A stretch of DNA of 64,000 nucleotides from Owenia fusiformis (lineage: Eukaryota > Annelida > Polychaeta > Sabellida > Oweniidae), in the NCBI GenBank assembly GCA_903813345.2, contig CAIIXF020000446.1:1-64000 (forward strand). Reading direction: 5' to 3'. A program made the translations under genes and the position numbers. This document shows, in pieces, positions 32,517 to 45,056 of the stretch. Under the pieces are notes generated by a model. That model had not been told where the DNA came from and searched no databases. It saw only the letters and a program-made list of their open reading frames with translations. How positions within the stretch are numbered: position 1 is the stretch's first letter; each line of letters opens with the position of its first letter.

Positions 32517-33307
32517 CAGCTAACAATTTTACGTTGTGATAACGTCGTCAGAATATATGTCTCAAGTTGTAGCAACGTTAATATGGAACGTTGTAGGTAC
32601 AGCAAGGTGTGGACTCGCACAGATGTTTAAAGAACGTTACATTTGACTTAAATATCACGTGTCAGGAACGTAGTAGCGACCTTAACAATTACGTCGCCAA
32701 AATAACGAAACTGTAACGTACTTACATTACGTCATATATACGTGGCCAATCTAAATTTCTGGTAACGTTGATATGGAACGTTGTAGGTACAGGAAGGTGT
32801 GGACTCGCATAGATGTTTAAAGAACGTTACATTTGACTTAAATATCACGTGTCAGAAACGTAGTAGCGACCTTTACAATTACGTCACCAAAATAACGAAA
32901 ATGTAACGTACTTACATTATACGTGGCCATTCTAAATTTCTGGTAACGTTGATATGGAACGTGTAGGTACAGGAAGGTGTGGACTCGCACAGATGTTTAA
33001 ACTACGTTACATTTGACTTAAATATCACGTGTCAGAAACGTAGTAGCGACCTTAACAATAACGTCACCAAAATAACGAAAATGTAACGTACTTACATAAC
33101 GTCATATATACGTGGCCATTCTAAATTTCTGGTAACGTTGATATGGAACGTTGTAGGTACAGGAAGGTGTGGACTCGCATAGATGTTTAAAGAACGTTAC
33201 ATTTGACTTAAATATCACGTGTCAGGAACGTAGTAGCGACCTTAACAATTACGTCGCCAAAATAACGAAACTGTAACATACTTACATTACGTCATATATA
33301 CGTGGCC
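32517..33307. repeat. ACGT-dense block in HOR unit 3
   Basis: 791 bp, same position and sub-repeat layout as in unit 1. The expanded unit has only this one block despite being about 1.5 units long. Confidence 0.93.
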
Positions 33308-36300
33308 ACCGCATGCTTGCTCCTTAGGTTACCTCAATACCCTCTGTAGTGGTATAGCCAATGTAGCTAGCGTAGCCACTGAATGCATGCTCATAAGCTT
33401 ACATCCAGACCCTGTGTAGCATCGTAGTCAGTGTAGCTAGAGAAGCCACCGAATGCCTGCTCCTAGGATTACCTACAGAACCTCTGTAGCCGCTAAGCGA
33501 GTGAAGCTAGCGTAGCCACCGCATTCATGCTCCTTAGGTTACCTCTATACCCAAGTAGTTGCTGAGCCACTTAATGCATGCTCCTAGGCTTACCTCCAGA
33601 ACCTATGTAGCCTCGTAGCGGGTATAGCTAGCGTAGACAGTGCATGCATGCTCCTTAGTTTAATCGTATACCCCCCGTAGTGGCGTAGCCAGTATAGCTT
33701 GCGTAGCCACTTAATGCATGCTCCTAGGCTTACATCCAGACCCTGTTTAGCAGCGTAGTCAGTGTAGCTAGCGTAGCCACTGAATGCATGCTCCTAGGCT
33801 TACATCCAGACCCTGTGTAGCAGCGTAGTCAGTGTAGCTAGCCATTGAATGCATGCTCCTAGGCTTACATCCAGACCCTGATTAGCTGCGTAGCTAGTGT
33901 AGCTAGCGTAGCCACCGCACGCATGGTCCTTAGGTTACCTCTATACCCTCCGTCGTGGTATATCCAATGTAGCTAGTGTAGCCACTGAATGCATGCTCCT
34001 AGGCTTACATCCAGACCCTGTGTAGCAGCGTAGTCAGTGTAGCTAGCCACTGAATGCATGCTCCTAGGCTTACATCCAGACCCTGTTTAGCTGCCTAGCT
34101 AGTGTAGCTAGCGTAGCCACCGCATGCATGGTCCTTAGGTTACCTCTATACCCTCCGTCGTGGTATATCCAATGTAGCTAGTGTAGCCACTGAATGCATG
34201 CTCCTAGGCTTACATCTAGACCCTGTGTAGCAGCGTAGTCTAGTAGCTAGAGTAGCCTCCGAACGCCTGCTCCTAGGCTTACCTCAAGAAACTCTGTAGT
34301 CGCGTAGCCAGTTTAGCTAGCGTAGTCAGCGCATGCATGCTCCTTAGTTTACCTGTATACCCTCTTTAGTGGCGTAAGCCAGTGTAGCTTGCGTAGCCAA
34401 TGAATGCATGCTCCTAAGCTTACTTCCAGACCCTTTGTAGCGGCGTAGACAGTGTAGCTAGCGTAGCCACTGCATGCATGCTCCAAAGGTTACTTCTATA
34501 CCCTCAGTAGTCGCGTAGCGAGTGTAGCTAGCGTAGCCACCGCATGCATACTCATTAGGTTATCTCTATACACTCTAAAGTGGCGTAGCCGGTGTAGCTA
34601 GCGTAGCCACCACATGCTGCCTCCAAAGATTCTATACCCTCTGCATGCATGCTCCTTAGGTTACCTCTATACCCTCCGTCGTGGTATAGCCAATGTAGCT
34701 AGTGTAGCCACTGAATGCATGCATGCTCCCATGCTCCAGACCCTGTGTAGCAGCGTAGTCAGTGTAGCTAGCGTAACCACCGAATGCATGCTCCTAGGCT
34801 TACCTTAAGAACCTCTGTAACCGCGTAGCGAGTTTAGCTAGCGTAGCCACCGCCACCTTTATACCCTCTGTAGTGGTGTAGCCAGTGTAGCTTGAGTAGC
34901 CAATGAATGCATGCTCCTAAGCTTACTTCCAGACCCTTTGTAGTGGCGTAGCCAGTGTAGCTAGCGTAGCCACTGAATGCATGCTCTTAACTTACATCCA
35001 GACCCTGTGTAGTAGCGTAGTCAGAGTAGCTAGAGTAGCCTCCGAATGCCTGCTCCTAGGCTTACCTTAAGAACCTCTGTAACCGCGTAGCGAGTTTAGC
35101 TAGCGTAGCCACCGCCACCTTTATACCCTCTGTAGTGTTGTAGCCAGTGTAGCTTGCGTAGCCAATGAATGCATGCTCCTAAGCTTACTTCCAGACCCTT
35201 TGTAGCGGCGTAGACACTGTAGCTAGCGTAGCCACTGCATGCATGCTCCAAAGGTTACTTCTATACCCTCAGTAGTCGCGTAGCGAGTGTAGCTAGCGTA
35301 GCCACCGCATGCATACTCATTAGGTCACCTCTATACATTCTGTAGTGGCGTAGCCACTGTAGCTAGCGTAGCCACCACATGCTGCCTCCAAAGGTTCTAT
35401 ACCCTCTGTAGTCGCGTAGCCAGTTTAGCTAGCTAGCCACTGAATGCATGCTCCTAGGCTTACATCCAGACCCTGTTTAGCTGCGTAGCTAGTGTAGCTA
35501 GCGTAGCCACCGCATGAATGCTCCTTAGGTTACCTCTATACCCTCTGTAGTGGTGTAGCCAGTGTACCTAGCGTAGCCACCGCATGCATACTCATTATGT
35601 TACCTCTATACACTCTGTAGTTGCGTAGCCAGTTTAGCTAGCGTAGCCACCACATGCTGCCTCCAAAGGTTCTATACCCTCTGTAATCGCGTAGTGAGTG
35701 TAGCTAGCATATGCACAGCATGCATTCACCTAAGGTTACTTCTATACCCTCTGCAGTCGCGTGGCCATTGTAGCTAGCGTAGCCACTGAATGCATGCTCC
35801 TAGGCTTACCTCAAGAACCTCTGTAGCCGCGTTGCTAGTGTAAATAGCGTAGCCACCGCATGCGTGCTCCTTAGGTTACCTCTATACCCTTTGTAGAGGC
35901 GTAGCAACTAAAATGCATGCTCTTAGGCTTACATCAAGACCCTCTGCATATCCAGTGTATACTTGCATGTAGTCGCCACTGCATGCCTGCTCCTAGGCTT
36001 ACCTCCAGTACCTATGTAGCAGCGTTGTCAGTGTAGCTAGCGTAGCCACTGAATGCATGTTCCTAGGCTTACATCCAGACCCTGTGTATGCACGTAGCGA
36101 ATGTAGCTAGCGTAACCACCGCATGCATGCTCCTAAGGTTACCTTTATACCCTCTGTACCCGCTGAGCCAGTGAAGCTAGCGTAGCCACTGAATGCATGC
36201 TCGTAAGCTTACATCCAGACCCTGTGTAACATCGTAGTCAGTGTAGTTAGAGTAGCCACCGAATGCCTGCTCCTAGGTTTACCTACAGAACCTCTGTAGC

Positions 36301-37002
36301 CGCTTAGCGAGTGAAGCTAGCGTAGCCACCGCATGCATTCTCCTAAGGTTACCTCTATACCCTCTGTAGTGGTATAGTCAATGTAGCTAGCGTAGCCACT
36401 GAATGTATGCTCCTAGGCGTACATCCAGACCCTGTGTAGCACAGATCCTGTGTAGCAGCGTAGTCATTGTAGCTAGAGTAGCCACCGCATGCATGCTCCT
36501 AGACTTACCTCCAGAACCTATGTAGCTGCGTAGCGAGTGTAGCTAGCGTAGCCACCGCATGCATTCTCCTAAGGTTACCTCTATACCCTCTATAGCCGAA
36601 TAGCAAGTGTAGCTAGCGTAGCCACTGAATGCATGAACCTAGGCTTACATCCAGACCCTGTGTACCACCATAGCAGCGTAGTCAGTGTAGCTAGCGTAAC
36701 ACTGAATGCATGCTCCTAGGCTTACATCCAGACCCTTTTAAGCCGCGTAGCTAGCGTAGCTACTGCATACATTCTCCTAAGCCTTTATACCCTCTGTAGC
36801 CGCGTAGCAAGTGTAGCTAGCGTAGCCACCGCATGCATACTCCTTAGATTACCTCTATACACTCTGTGGTAGCGTACCCAGTGTAGCTAGCGGAGCCACT
36901 TAATGCATGCTCCTAGGCTTACATCCAGACCTTGTGTAGCCGCGTAGCCAGTGTAGCTAGCGTAGCTACCGCATACATTCTCCTAAGGTTACCTCTATAG
37001 TA

Positions 37003-37034
37003 TATAGAGGGGTATAGAGTCTATACCCTCTATA
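37003..37034. repeat. long hairpin variant, unit 3
   Basis: The left arm TATAGAGGGGTATA pairs with TATACCCTCTATA around a GAGTC loop with one bulged G. It is 9 bp longer than the version in units 1, 2, 4 and 5 and matches unit 6 (63913-63944). Confidence 0.7.
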
Positions 37035-39793
37035 GCCGCGTAGCGAGTGTAGCTAGCGTAGCCAACGCATGCATTCTCCTAAGGTTACCTCTATAGCCTC
37101 ATAGCAAGTGTAGCTAGCGTAGCCACTGCATGCATACTCCTAAGGTTACATCTAGCACTCTGTAATAGCGTAGCCAATGTAGCTAGCGTAGCCATTGAAT
37201 GCATGCTCCTGGGCTTACATCCAGACTCTGTGTAGCAGCGTAGTCAATGTAGCTAGCGTAGCCACTGAATGCATGCTCCTAGGCTTACATCTAGACCCTG
37301 TGTAGCAGCGTAGTCTAGTAGCTAGAGTAGCCTCCGAACGCCTGCTCCTAGGCTTACCTAAAGAACCTCTATAGCCGCGTAGCGAGTGTAGCTAGCGTAG
37401 TCACCGCATGCATGCTCCTTAGTTTACCTGTATACCCTCTGTAGTGGCGTAGCCAGTGTAGCTAGCGTAGCCACTGAATGCATGCTCCTAGGCTTACATC
37501 CAGATCCTGTGTATGCGCGTAGCGAGTGTAGCTAGCGTAGCCACCGCAAGCATGCTCCTTAGGTTACCTCTTTACCCTCTGTACCCGCATAGCCAGTGAA
37601 GCTAGCGTAGCAACTGAATGCATGCTCATAAGCTTACATCCAGACCCTGTGTAGCATCGTAGTCAGTGTAGCTAGAGTAGCCACCGAATGCCTGCTCCTA
37701 GGCTTACCTACAGAACCTCTGTAGCCGCTAAGCGAGTGAAGCTAGCGTAGCCACCGCATGCATGCTCCTTAGGTTACCTCTATACCCAAGTAGTTGCTTA
37801 GCCACTAAATGCATGCTCCTAGGCTTACCTCCAGAACCTATGTAGCCGCGTAGCGAGTGTAACTAGCGTAGCCACCGCATGCATGCTCCTAAAGTTACCT
37901 CTATACCCTCTATAGCCGCATAGAAGTGTAGCTAGCGTAGCCACTGCATGCATACTCCTTAGGTTACCTCTAGCACTAATTACTGGCGTAGCCAGTGTAG
38001 CTAGCGTAGCCACTGAATGCATGCTCCTGGGCTTACATCCAGACCCTGTGTAGCAGCGTAGTCAGTGTAGTTAGCGTAGCCACTGAATGCATGCTCCTAG
38101 GCTTACATCCAGACCTTGTTTAGCTGCGTAGCTAGTGTAGCTAGCGTAGCCACCTCATGCATGCTCCTTAGTTTACCTGTATATCCTCTGTAGTGGCGTA
38201 GATAGCGTAGCCACTGAATGCATGCTCCTGGGCTTACATCAAGACCCTCTGTAGCCAAGTAGCGAGTGCAGCTTAGTTTACCCGTATATACCCCCCGTAG
38301 TGGCGTAGCCAGTATAGCTAGCGTAGCCACTAAATGCATGCTCCTAGGCTTACATCCAGACACTGTGTAGCAGCGTAGTCAGAGTAGCTACCGTAGCAAC
38401 TGAATGCCTGCTCCTAGGCTTACATCCAGACCCTGTTTAGCAGCGTAGTCAGTGTAGCTAGCGTAGCCACTGAATGCCTGCTCCTAGGCTTACATCCAGA
38501 CCCTGTTTAGCAGCGTAGTGAGTGTACCTAGCGTAGCCATCGCATGCATGCTCCTTAGGTTACCTCTATACCCTCTGTAGTGGTGTAGCCAGTGTACCTA
38601 GCGTAGCTACTGAATGCATGCTACTAGGCTTACAATCAGACACTGTGTACCTGCGTAGTCAGTGTAGCTAGCGTCGCCACCGAATGCATGCTCCTTGGCT
38701 TACATCAAGACCCTGTGTAGCAGCGTAGTCAGTGTAGCTAGCGTAGCCACCAAATGCATGCTTCTAAGCTTACTTCCAGACCCTTTGTAGCGGCGTAGAC
38801 AGTGTAGCAAGACCCTCTGTAGACAAGTAGCGTGTGCAGCTAGCGTAGACACCGCATGCATGCTCTTAGTTTACCTGTATAACCTCTGTAGTGGCGTAGC
38901 CAGTGTAGCATGCCCCTAGGCTTACATCCAGACCCTTTTAAGCCGCGTAGCTAGTGTAGCTAGCGTAGCCACCGCATGCATGCTCCTTAGGTTACCTCAA
39001 TACCCTCTGTAGTGGTATAGCCAATGTAGCTAGCGTAGCCACTTAATGCATGCTCCTAGGCTTACATCCAGACCCTGTGTAGCAGCGTAGTCAGAGTAGC
39101 TAGCCATTGAATGCATGCTCCTAGGCTTACATCCAGACCCTGATTAGCTGCGTAGCTAGTGTAGCTAGTGTAGCCACCGCATGCATGGTCCTTAGGTTAC
39201 CTCTATACCCTCCGTCGTGGTATATCCAATGTAGCTAGTGTAGCCACTGAATGCATGCTCCTAGGCTTACATCCAGACCCTGTGTAGCAGCGTAGTCAGT
39301 GTAGCTAGCCACTGAATGCATGCTCCTAGGCTTACATCCAGACCCTGTTTAGCTGCGTAGCTAGTGTAGCTAGCGTAGCCACCGCATGCATGGTCCTTAG
39401 GTTACCTCTATACCCTCCGTCGTGGTATATCCAATGTAGCTAGTGTAGCCACTGAATGCATGCTCCTAGGCTTACATCCAGACCCTGTGTAGCAGCGTAG
39501 TCAGTGTAGCTAGCCACTGAATGCATGCTCCTAGGCTTACATCCAGACCCTGTTTAGCTGCGTAGCTAGTGTAGCTAGCGTAGCCACCGCATGCATGGTC
39601 CTTAGGTTACCTCTATACCCTCCGTCGTGGTATATCCAATGTAGCTAGTGTAGCCACTGAATGCATGCTCCTAGGCTTACATCTAGACCCTGTGTAGCAG
39701 CGTAGTCTAGTAGCTAGAGTAGCCTCCGAACGCCTGCTCCTAGGCTTACCTCAAGAACCTCTGTAGTCGCGTAGCCAGTTTAGCTAGCGTAGT

Positions 39794-42480
39794 CAGCGCA
39801 TGCATGCTCCTTAGTTTACCTGTATACCCTCTTTAGTGGCGTAAGCCAGTGTAGTTTGCGTAGCCAATGAATGCATGCTCCTAAGCTTACTTCCAGACCC
39901 TTTGTAGCGGCGTAGACAGTGTAGCTAGCGTAGCCACTGCATGCATGCTCCAAAGGTTACTTCTATACCCTCAGTAGTCGCGTAGCGAGTGTAGCTAGCG
40001 TAGCCACCGCATGCATACTCATTAGGTTATCTCTATACACTCTAAAGTGGCGTAGCCGGTGTAGCGCTAGCGTAGCCACTGAATGCATGCATGCTCCCAT
40101 GCTCCAGACCCTGTGTAGCAGTGTAGTCAGTGTAGCTAGCGTAACCACCGAATGCATGCTCCTAGGCTTACCTTAAGAACCTCTGTAACCGCGTAGCGAG
40201 TTTAGCTAGCGTAGCCACCGCCACCTTTATACCCTCTGTAGTGGTGTAGCCAGTGTAGCTTGAGTAGCCAATGAATGCATGCTCCTAAGCTTACTTCCAG
40301 ACCCTTTGTAGTGGCGTAGCCAGTGTAGCTAGCGTAGCCACTGAATGCATGCTCTTAACTTACATCCAGACCCTGTGTAGTAACGTAGTCAGAGTAGCTA
40401 GATTAGCCTCCGAATGCCTGCTCCTAGGCTTACCTTAAGAACCTCTGTAACCGCGTAGCGAGTTTAGCTAGCGTAGCCACCGCCACCTTTATACCCTCTG
40501 TAGTGTTGTAGCCAGTGTAGCTTGTGTAGCCAATGAATGCATGCTCCTAAGCTTACTTCCAGACCCTTTGTAGCGGCGTAGGCACTGTAGCTAGCGTAGC
40601 CACTGCATGCATGCTCCAAAGGTTACTTCTATACCCTCAGTAGTCGCGTAGCGAGTGTAGCTAGCGTAGCCACCGCATGCATACTCATTAGGTCACCTCT
40701 ATACATTCTGTAGTGGCGTAGCCACTGTAGCTAGCGTAGCCACCACATGCTGCCTCCAAAGGTTCTATACCCTCTGTAGTCGCGTAGCCAGTTTAGCTAG
40801 CTAGCCACTGAATGCATGCTCCTAGGCTTACATCCAGACCCTGTTTAGCTGCGTAGCTAGTGTAGCTAGCGTAGCCACCGCATGCATGCTCCTTAGGTTA
40901 CCTCTATACCCAAGTAGTTGCTTAGCCACTAAATGCATGCTCCTAGGCTTACCTCCAGAACCTATGTAGCCGCGTAGGGAGTATAGCTAGCGTAGACACC
41001 GCATGCATGCTCCTTAGTTTATCCGTATACCCCCCGTAGTGGCGTAGCCAGTATAGCTAGCGTAGCCACTTAATGCATGCTCCTAGGCTTACATCCAGAC
41101 CCTGTGTAGCAGCGTAGTCAGAGTAGCTACCGTAGCAACTGAATGCATGCTCCTAGGCTTACATCCAGACCCTGTGTAGCTGCATAGTCAGTGAAGCTAG
41201 CGTGGCCACTGAATGCATGCTTGTAAGCTTACATCCAGACCCTGTGTAGCATCGTAGACGGTGTAGCTAGAGTAGCCACCGAATGCCTGCTCCTAGGCTT
41301 ACCTATAGAACCTCTGTAGCCGCTTAGCGAGTGAAGCTAGCGTAGCCACCGCATGCATGCTCCTTAGGTTACCTCTATACCCAAGTAGTTGCTTAGCCAC
41401 TAAATGCATGCTCTTAGGCTTACATCCAGACCCTCTGCATATCCAGTGTATACTTGCATGTAGTCGCCACTGCATGCCTGCTCCTAGGCTTACCTCCAGT
41501 ACCTATGTAGCAGCGTTGTCAGTGTAGCTAGCGTAGCCACTGCATGCTCCCATGCTCCAGACCCTGTGTAGCAGTGTAGTCAGTGTAGCTAGCGTAACCA
41601 CCGAATGCATCCTCCTAGGCTTACCTTAAGAACCTCTGTAACCGCGTAGCGAGTTTAGCTAGCGTAGCCACCGCCACCTTTATACCCTCTGTAGTGTTGT
41701 AGCCAGTGTAGCTAGCGTAGCCACTGCATGCATGCTCCAAAGGTTACTTCTATACCCTCAGTAGTCGCGTAGCAAGTGTAGCTAGCGTAGCCACTGCATG
41801 CATACTCCTAAGGTTACCTCTAGCACCCTGTAGTGACGTAGCCAGTGTAGCTAGCTAGCGTAGCCACTGAATGCATGCTCCTGGGCTTACATCCAGACCC
41901 TGTGTAGCAGTGTAGTCAGTGTAGCTAGCGTAGCCACTGAATGCATGCTCCTAGGCTTACATTCAGACCCTGTTTAGCAGCGTAGTCAGTGTAGCTAGCG
42001 TAGCCACCGCATGCATGCTCCTTAGGTTACCTCTATACCCTCCGTAGTGGTATAGCCAATGTAGCTAGCGTAGCCACTGAATGCATGCTCCTAGGCTTAC
42101 ATCCAGACCCTGTGTAGTAGCGTAGTCAGAGCATACTCATAAGGTTACCATCCTAGGCTTACATCTAGACACTGTGTAGCAGCGTAGTCTAGTAGCTAGT
42201 GTAGCCTCCGAACGCCTGCTCCTAGGCTTACCTCAAGAACCTCTGTAGCCGCGTAGCGAGTGTAACTAGCGTAGCCACCTCATGCATGCTCCTTAGGTTA
42301 CCTCTTTACCCTCTGTACCCGCGTAGCCAGTGAAGCTAGCGTAGCCACTGAATGCATGCTCATAAGCTTACATCCAGACCCTGTGTGGCATCGTAGTCAG
42401 TGTAGCTAGAGTGGCCACCGAATGCCTGCTTCTGGGCTTACATCCAGACCCTGTGTAGTAGCGTAGTCAGTGTAGCTAGC
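39794..42480. repeat. scrambled monomer segment within unit 3
   Basis: Monomers here match blocks normally found at scattered places in a unit (for example post-ACGT-block sequence at 39794-40060, the CCCAAGTAGTTGCTTAGCC monomer at 40910 and again at 41381, and the TCCAGTGTATACTTGC block at 41441). Junctions such as GTGTAGCGCTAGCGTAG near 40064 mark internal deletions. No foreign sequence is inserted. Confidence 0.75.
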
Positions 42481-44265
42481 GTAGCCACTGAATGCCTGCT
42501 CCTAGGCTTACATCCAGACCCTGTTTAGCAGCGTAGTGAGTGTACCTAGCGTAGCCATCGCATGCATGCTCCTTAGGTTTAGTTACCTCTATACCCTCTG
42601 TAGTGGTGTAGCCAGTGTACCTAGCGTAGCTACTGAATGCATGCTACTAGGCTTACATCCAGACACTGTGTACCTGCGTAGTCAGTGTAGCTAGCGTCGC
42701 CACCGAATGCATGCTCCTTGGCTTACATCAAGACCCTGTGTAGCAGCGTAGTCAGTGTAGCTAGCGTAGCCACCAAATGCATGCTTCTAAGCTTACTTCC
42801 AGACCCTTTGTAGCGGCGTAGACAGTGTAGCAAGACCCTCTGTAGACAAGTAGCGTGTGCAGCTAGCGTAGACACCGCATGCATGCTCTTAGTTTACCTG
42901 TATAACCTCTGTAGTGGCGTAGCCAGTGTAGCATGCCCCTAGGCTTACATCCAGACCCTTTTAAGCCGCGTAGCTAGTGTAGCTAGCGTAGCCACCGCAT
43001 GCATGCTCCTTAGGTTACCTCAATACCCTCTGTAGTGGTATAGCCAATGTAGCTAGCGTAGCCACTTAATGCATGCTCCTAGGCTTACATCCAGACCCTG
43101 TGTAGCAGCGTAGTCAGAGTAGCTAGCCATTGAATGCATGCTCCTAGGCTTACATCCAGACCCTGATTAGCTGCGTAGCTAGTGTAGCTAGCGTAGCCAC
43201 CGCATGCATGGTCCTTAGGTTACCTCTATACCCTCCGTCGTGGTATATCCAATGTAGCTAGTGTAGCCACTGAATGCATGCTCCTAGGCTTACATCCAGA
43301 CCCTGTGTAGCAGCGTAGTCAGTGTAGCTAGCCACTGAATGCATGCTCCTAGGCTTACATCCAGACCCTGTTTAGCTGCGTAGCTAGTGTAGCTAGCGTA
43401 GCCACCGCATGCATGGTCCTTAGGTTACCTCTATACCCTCCGTCGTGGTATATCCAATGTAGCTAGTGTAGCCACTGAATGCATGCTCCTAGGCTTACAT
43501 CCAGACCCTGTTTAGCAGCGTAGTCAGTGTAGCTAGCGTAGTCACTGAATGCATGCTCCTAGGCTTACATCCAGACCCTGTGTAGCAGCGTAGTCAGTGT
43601 AGCTAGCCATTGAATGCATGCTCCTAGGCTTACATCCAGACCCTGATTAGCTGCGTAGATAGTGTAGCTAGCGTAGCCACCGCATGCATGGTCCTTAGGT
43701 TACCTCTATACCCTCCGTCGTGGTATATCCAATGTAGCTAGTGTAGCCACTGAATGCATGCTCCTAGGCTTACATCCAGACCCTGTGTAGCAGCGTAGTC
43801 AGAGCATACTCATTAAGTTACCTCCTAGGCGTACATCCAGACCCTGTGTACCACCATAGCAGCGTAGTCAGTGTAGCTAGCGTAGCCACTGAATGCCTGC
43901 TCCTAGGCTTACATCCAGACCCTGTGTAGCAGCGTAGTCAGTGTAGCTAGCCACTGAATGCATGCTCCTAGGCTTACATCCAGATCCTGTTTAGCTGCAT
44001 AGCTAGTGTAGCTAGCGTAGCCACTGCATGCATGGTCCTTAGGTTACCTCTATACCCTCCGTCGTGGTGTATCCAATGTAGCTAGTGTAGCCACTGAATG
44101 CATGCTCCTAGGCTTACATCTAGACCCTGTGTAGCAGCGTAGTCTAGTAGCTAGAGTAGCCTTCGAACGCCTGCTCCTAGGCTTACCTCAAGAACCTCTG
44201 TAGTCGCGTAGCCAGTTTAGCTAGCGTAGTAACCGCATGCATGCTCCTTAGTTTACCTGTATACC

Positions 44266-45056
44266 CAGCTAACAATTTTACGTTGTGATAACGTCGTCAG
44301 AATATATGTCTCAAGTTGTAGCAACGTTAATATGGAACGTTGTAGGTACAGCAAGGTGTGGACTCGCACAGATGTTTAAAGAACGTTACATTTGACTTAA
44401 ATATCACGTGTCAGGAACGTAGTAGCGACCTTAACAATTACGTCGCCAAAATAACGAAACTGTAACGTACTTACATTACGTCATATATACGTGGCCAATC
44501 TAAATTTCTAGTAACGTTGATATGGAACGTTGTAGGTACAGGAAGGTGTGGACTCGCATAGATGTTTAAAGAACGTTACATTTGACTTAAATATCACGTG
44601 TCAGAAACGTAGTAGCGACCTTTACAATTACGTCACCAAAATAACGAAAATGTAACGTACTTACATTATACGTGGCCATTCTAAATTTCTGGTAACGTTG
44701 ATATGGAACGTGTAGGTACAGGAAGGTGTGGACTCGCACAGATGTTTAAACTACGTTACATTTGACTTAAATATCACGTGTCAGAAACGTAGTAGCGACC
44801 TTAACAATAACGTCACCAAAATAACGAAAATGTAACGTACTTACATAACGTCATATATACGTGGCCATTCTAAATTTCTGGTAACGTTGATATGGAACGT
44901 TGTAGGTACAGGAAGGTGTGGACTCGCATAGATGTTTAAAGAACGTTACATTTGACTTAAATATCACGTGTCAGGAACGTAGTAGCGACCTTAACAATTA
45001 CGTCGCCAAAATAACGAAACTGTAACATACTTACATTACGTCATATATACGTGGCC
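44266..45056. repeat. ACGT-dense block in HOR unit 4
   Basis: 791 bp. A private change TTCTAGTAACG replaces TTCTGGTAACG near 44508. Confidence 0.93.

Larger units (their letters stand above)
32517..44265. repeat. HOR unit 3, expanded (11749 bp)
   Basis: About 4.1 kb longer than its neighbours. The first part follows the standard order with the 70-bp deletion near 36480 and the long hairpin at 37003. At 39758-39794 it jumps from sequence that should precede an ACGT block to sequence that normally follows one, omitting the block. A scrambled stretch follows, then standard order resumes near 42480. It is best read as a product of unequal exchange between misaligned units. Confidence 0.9.
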
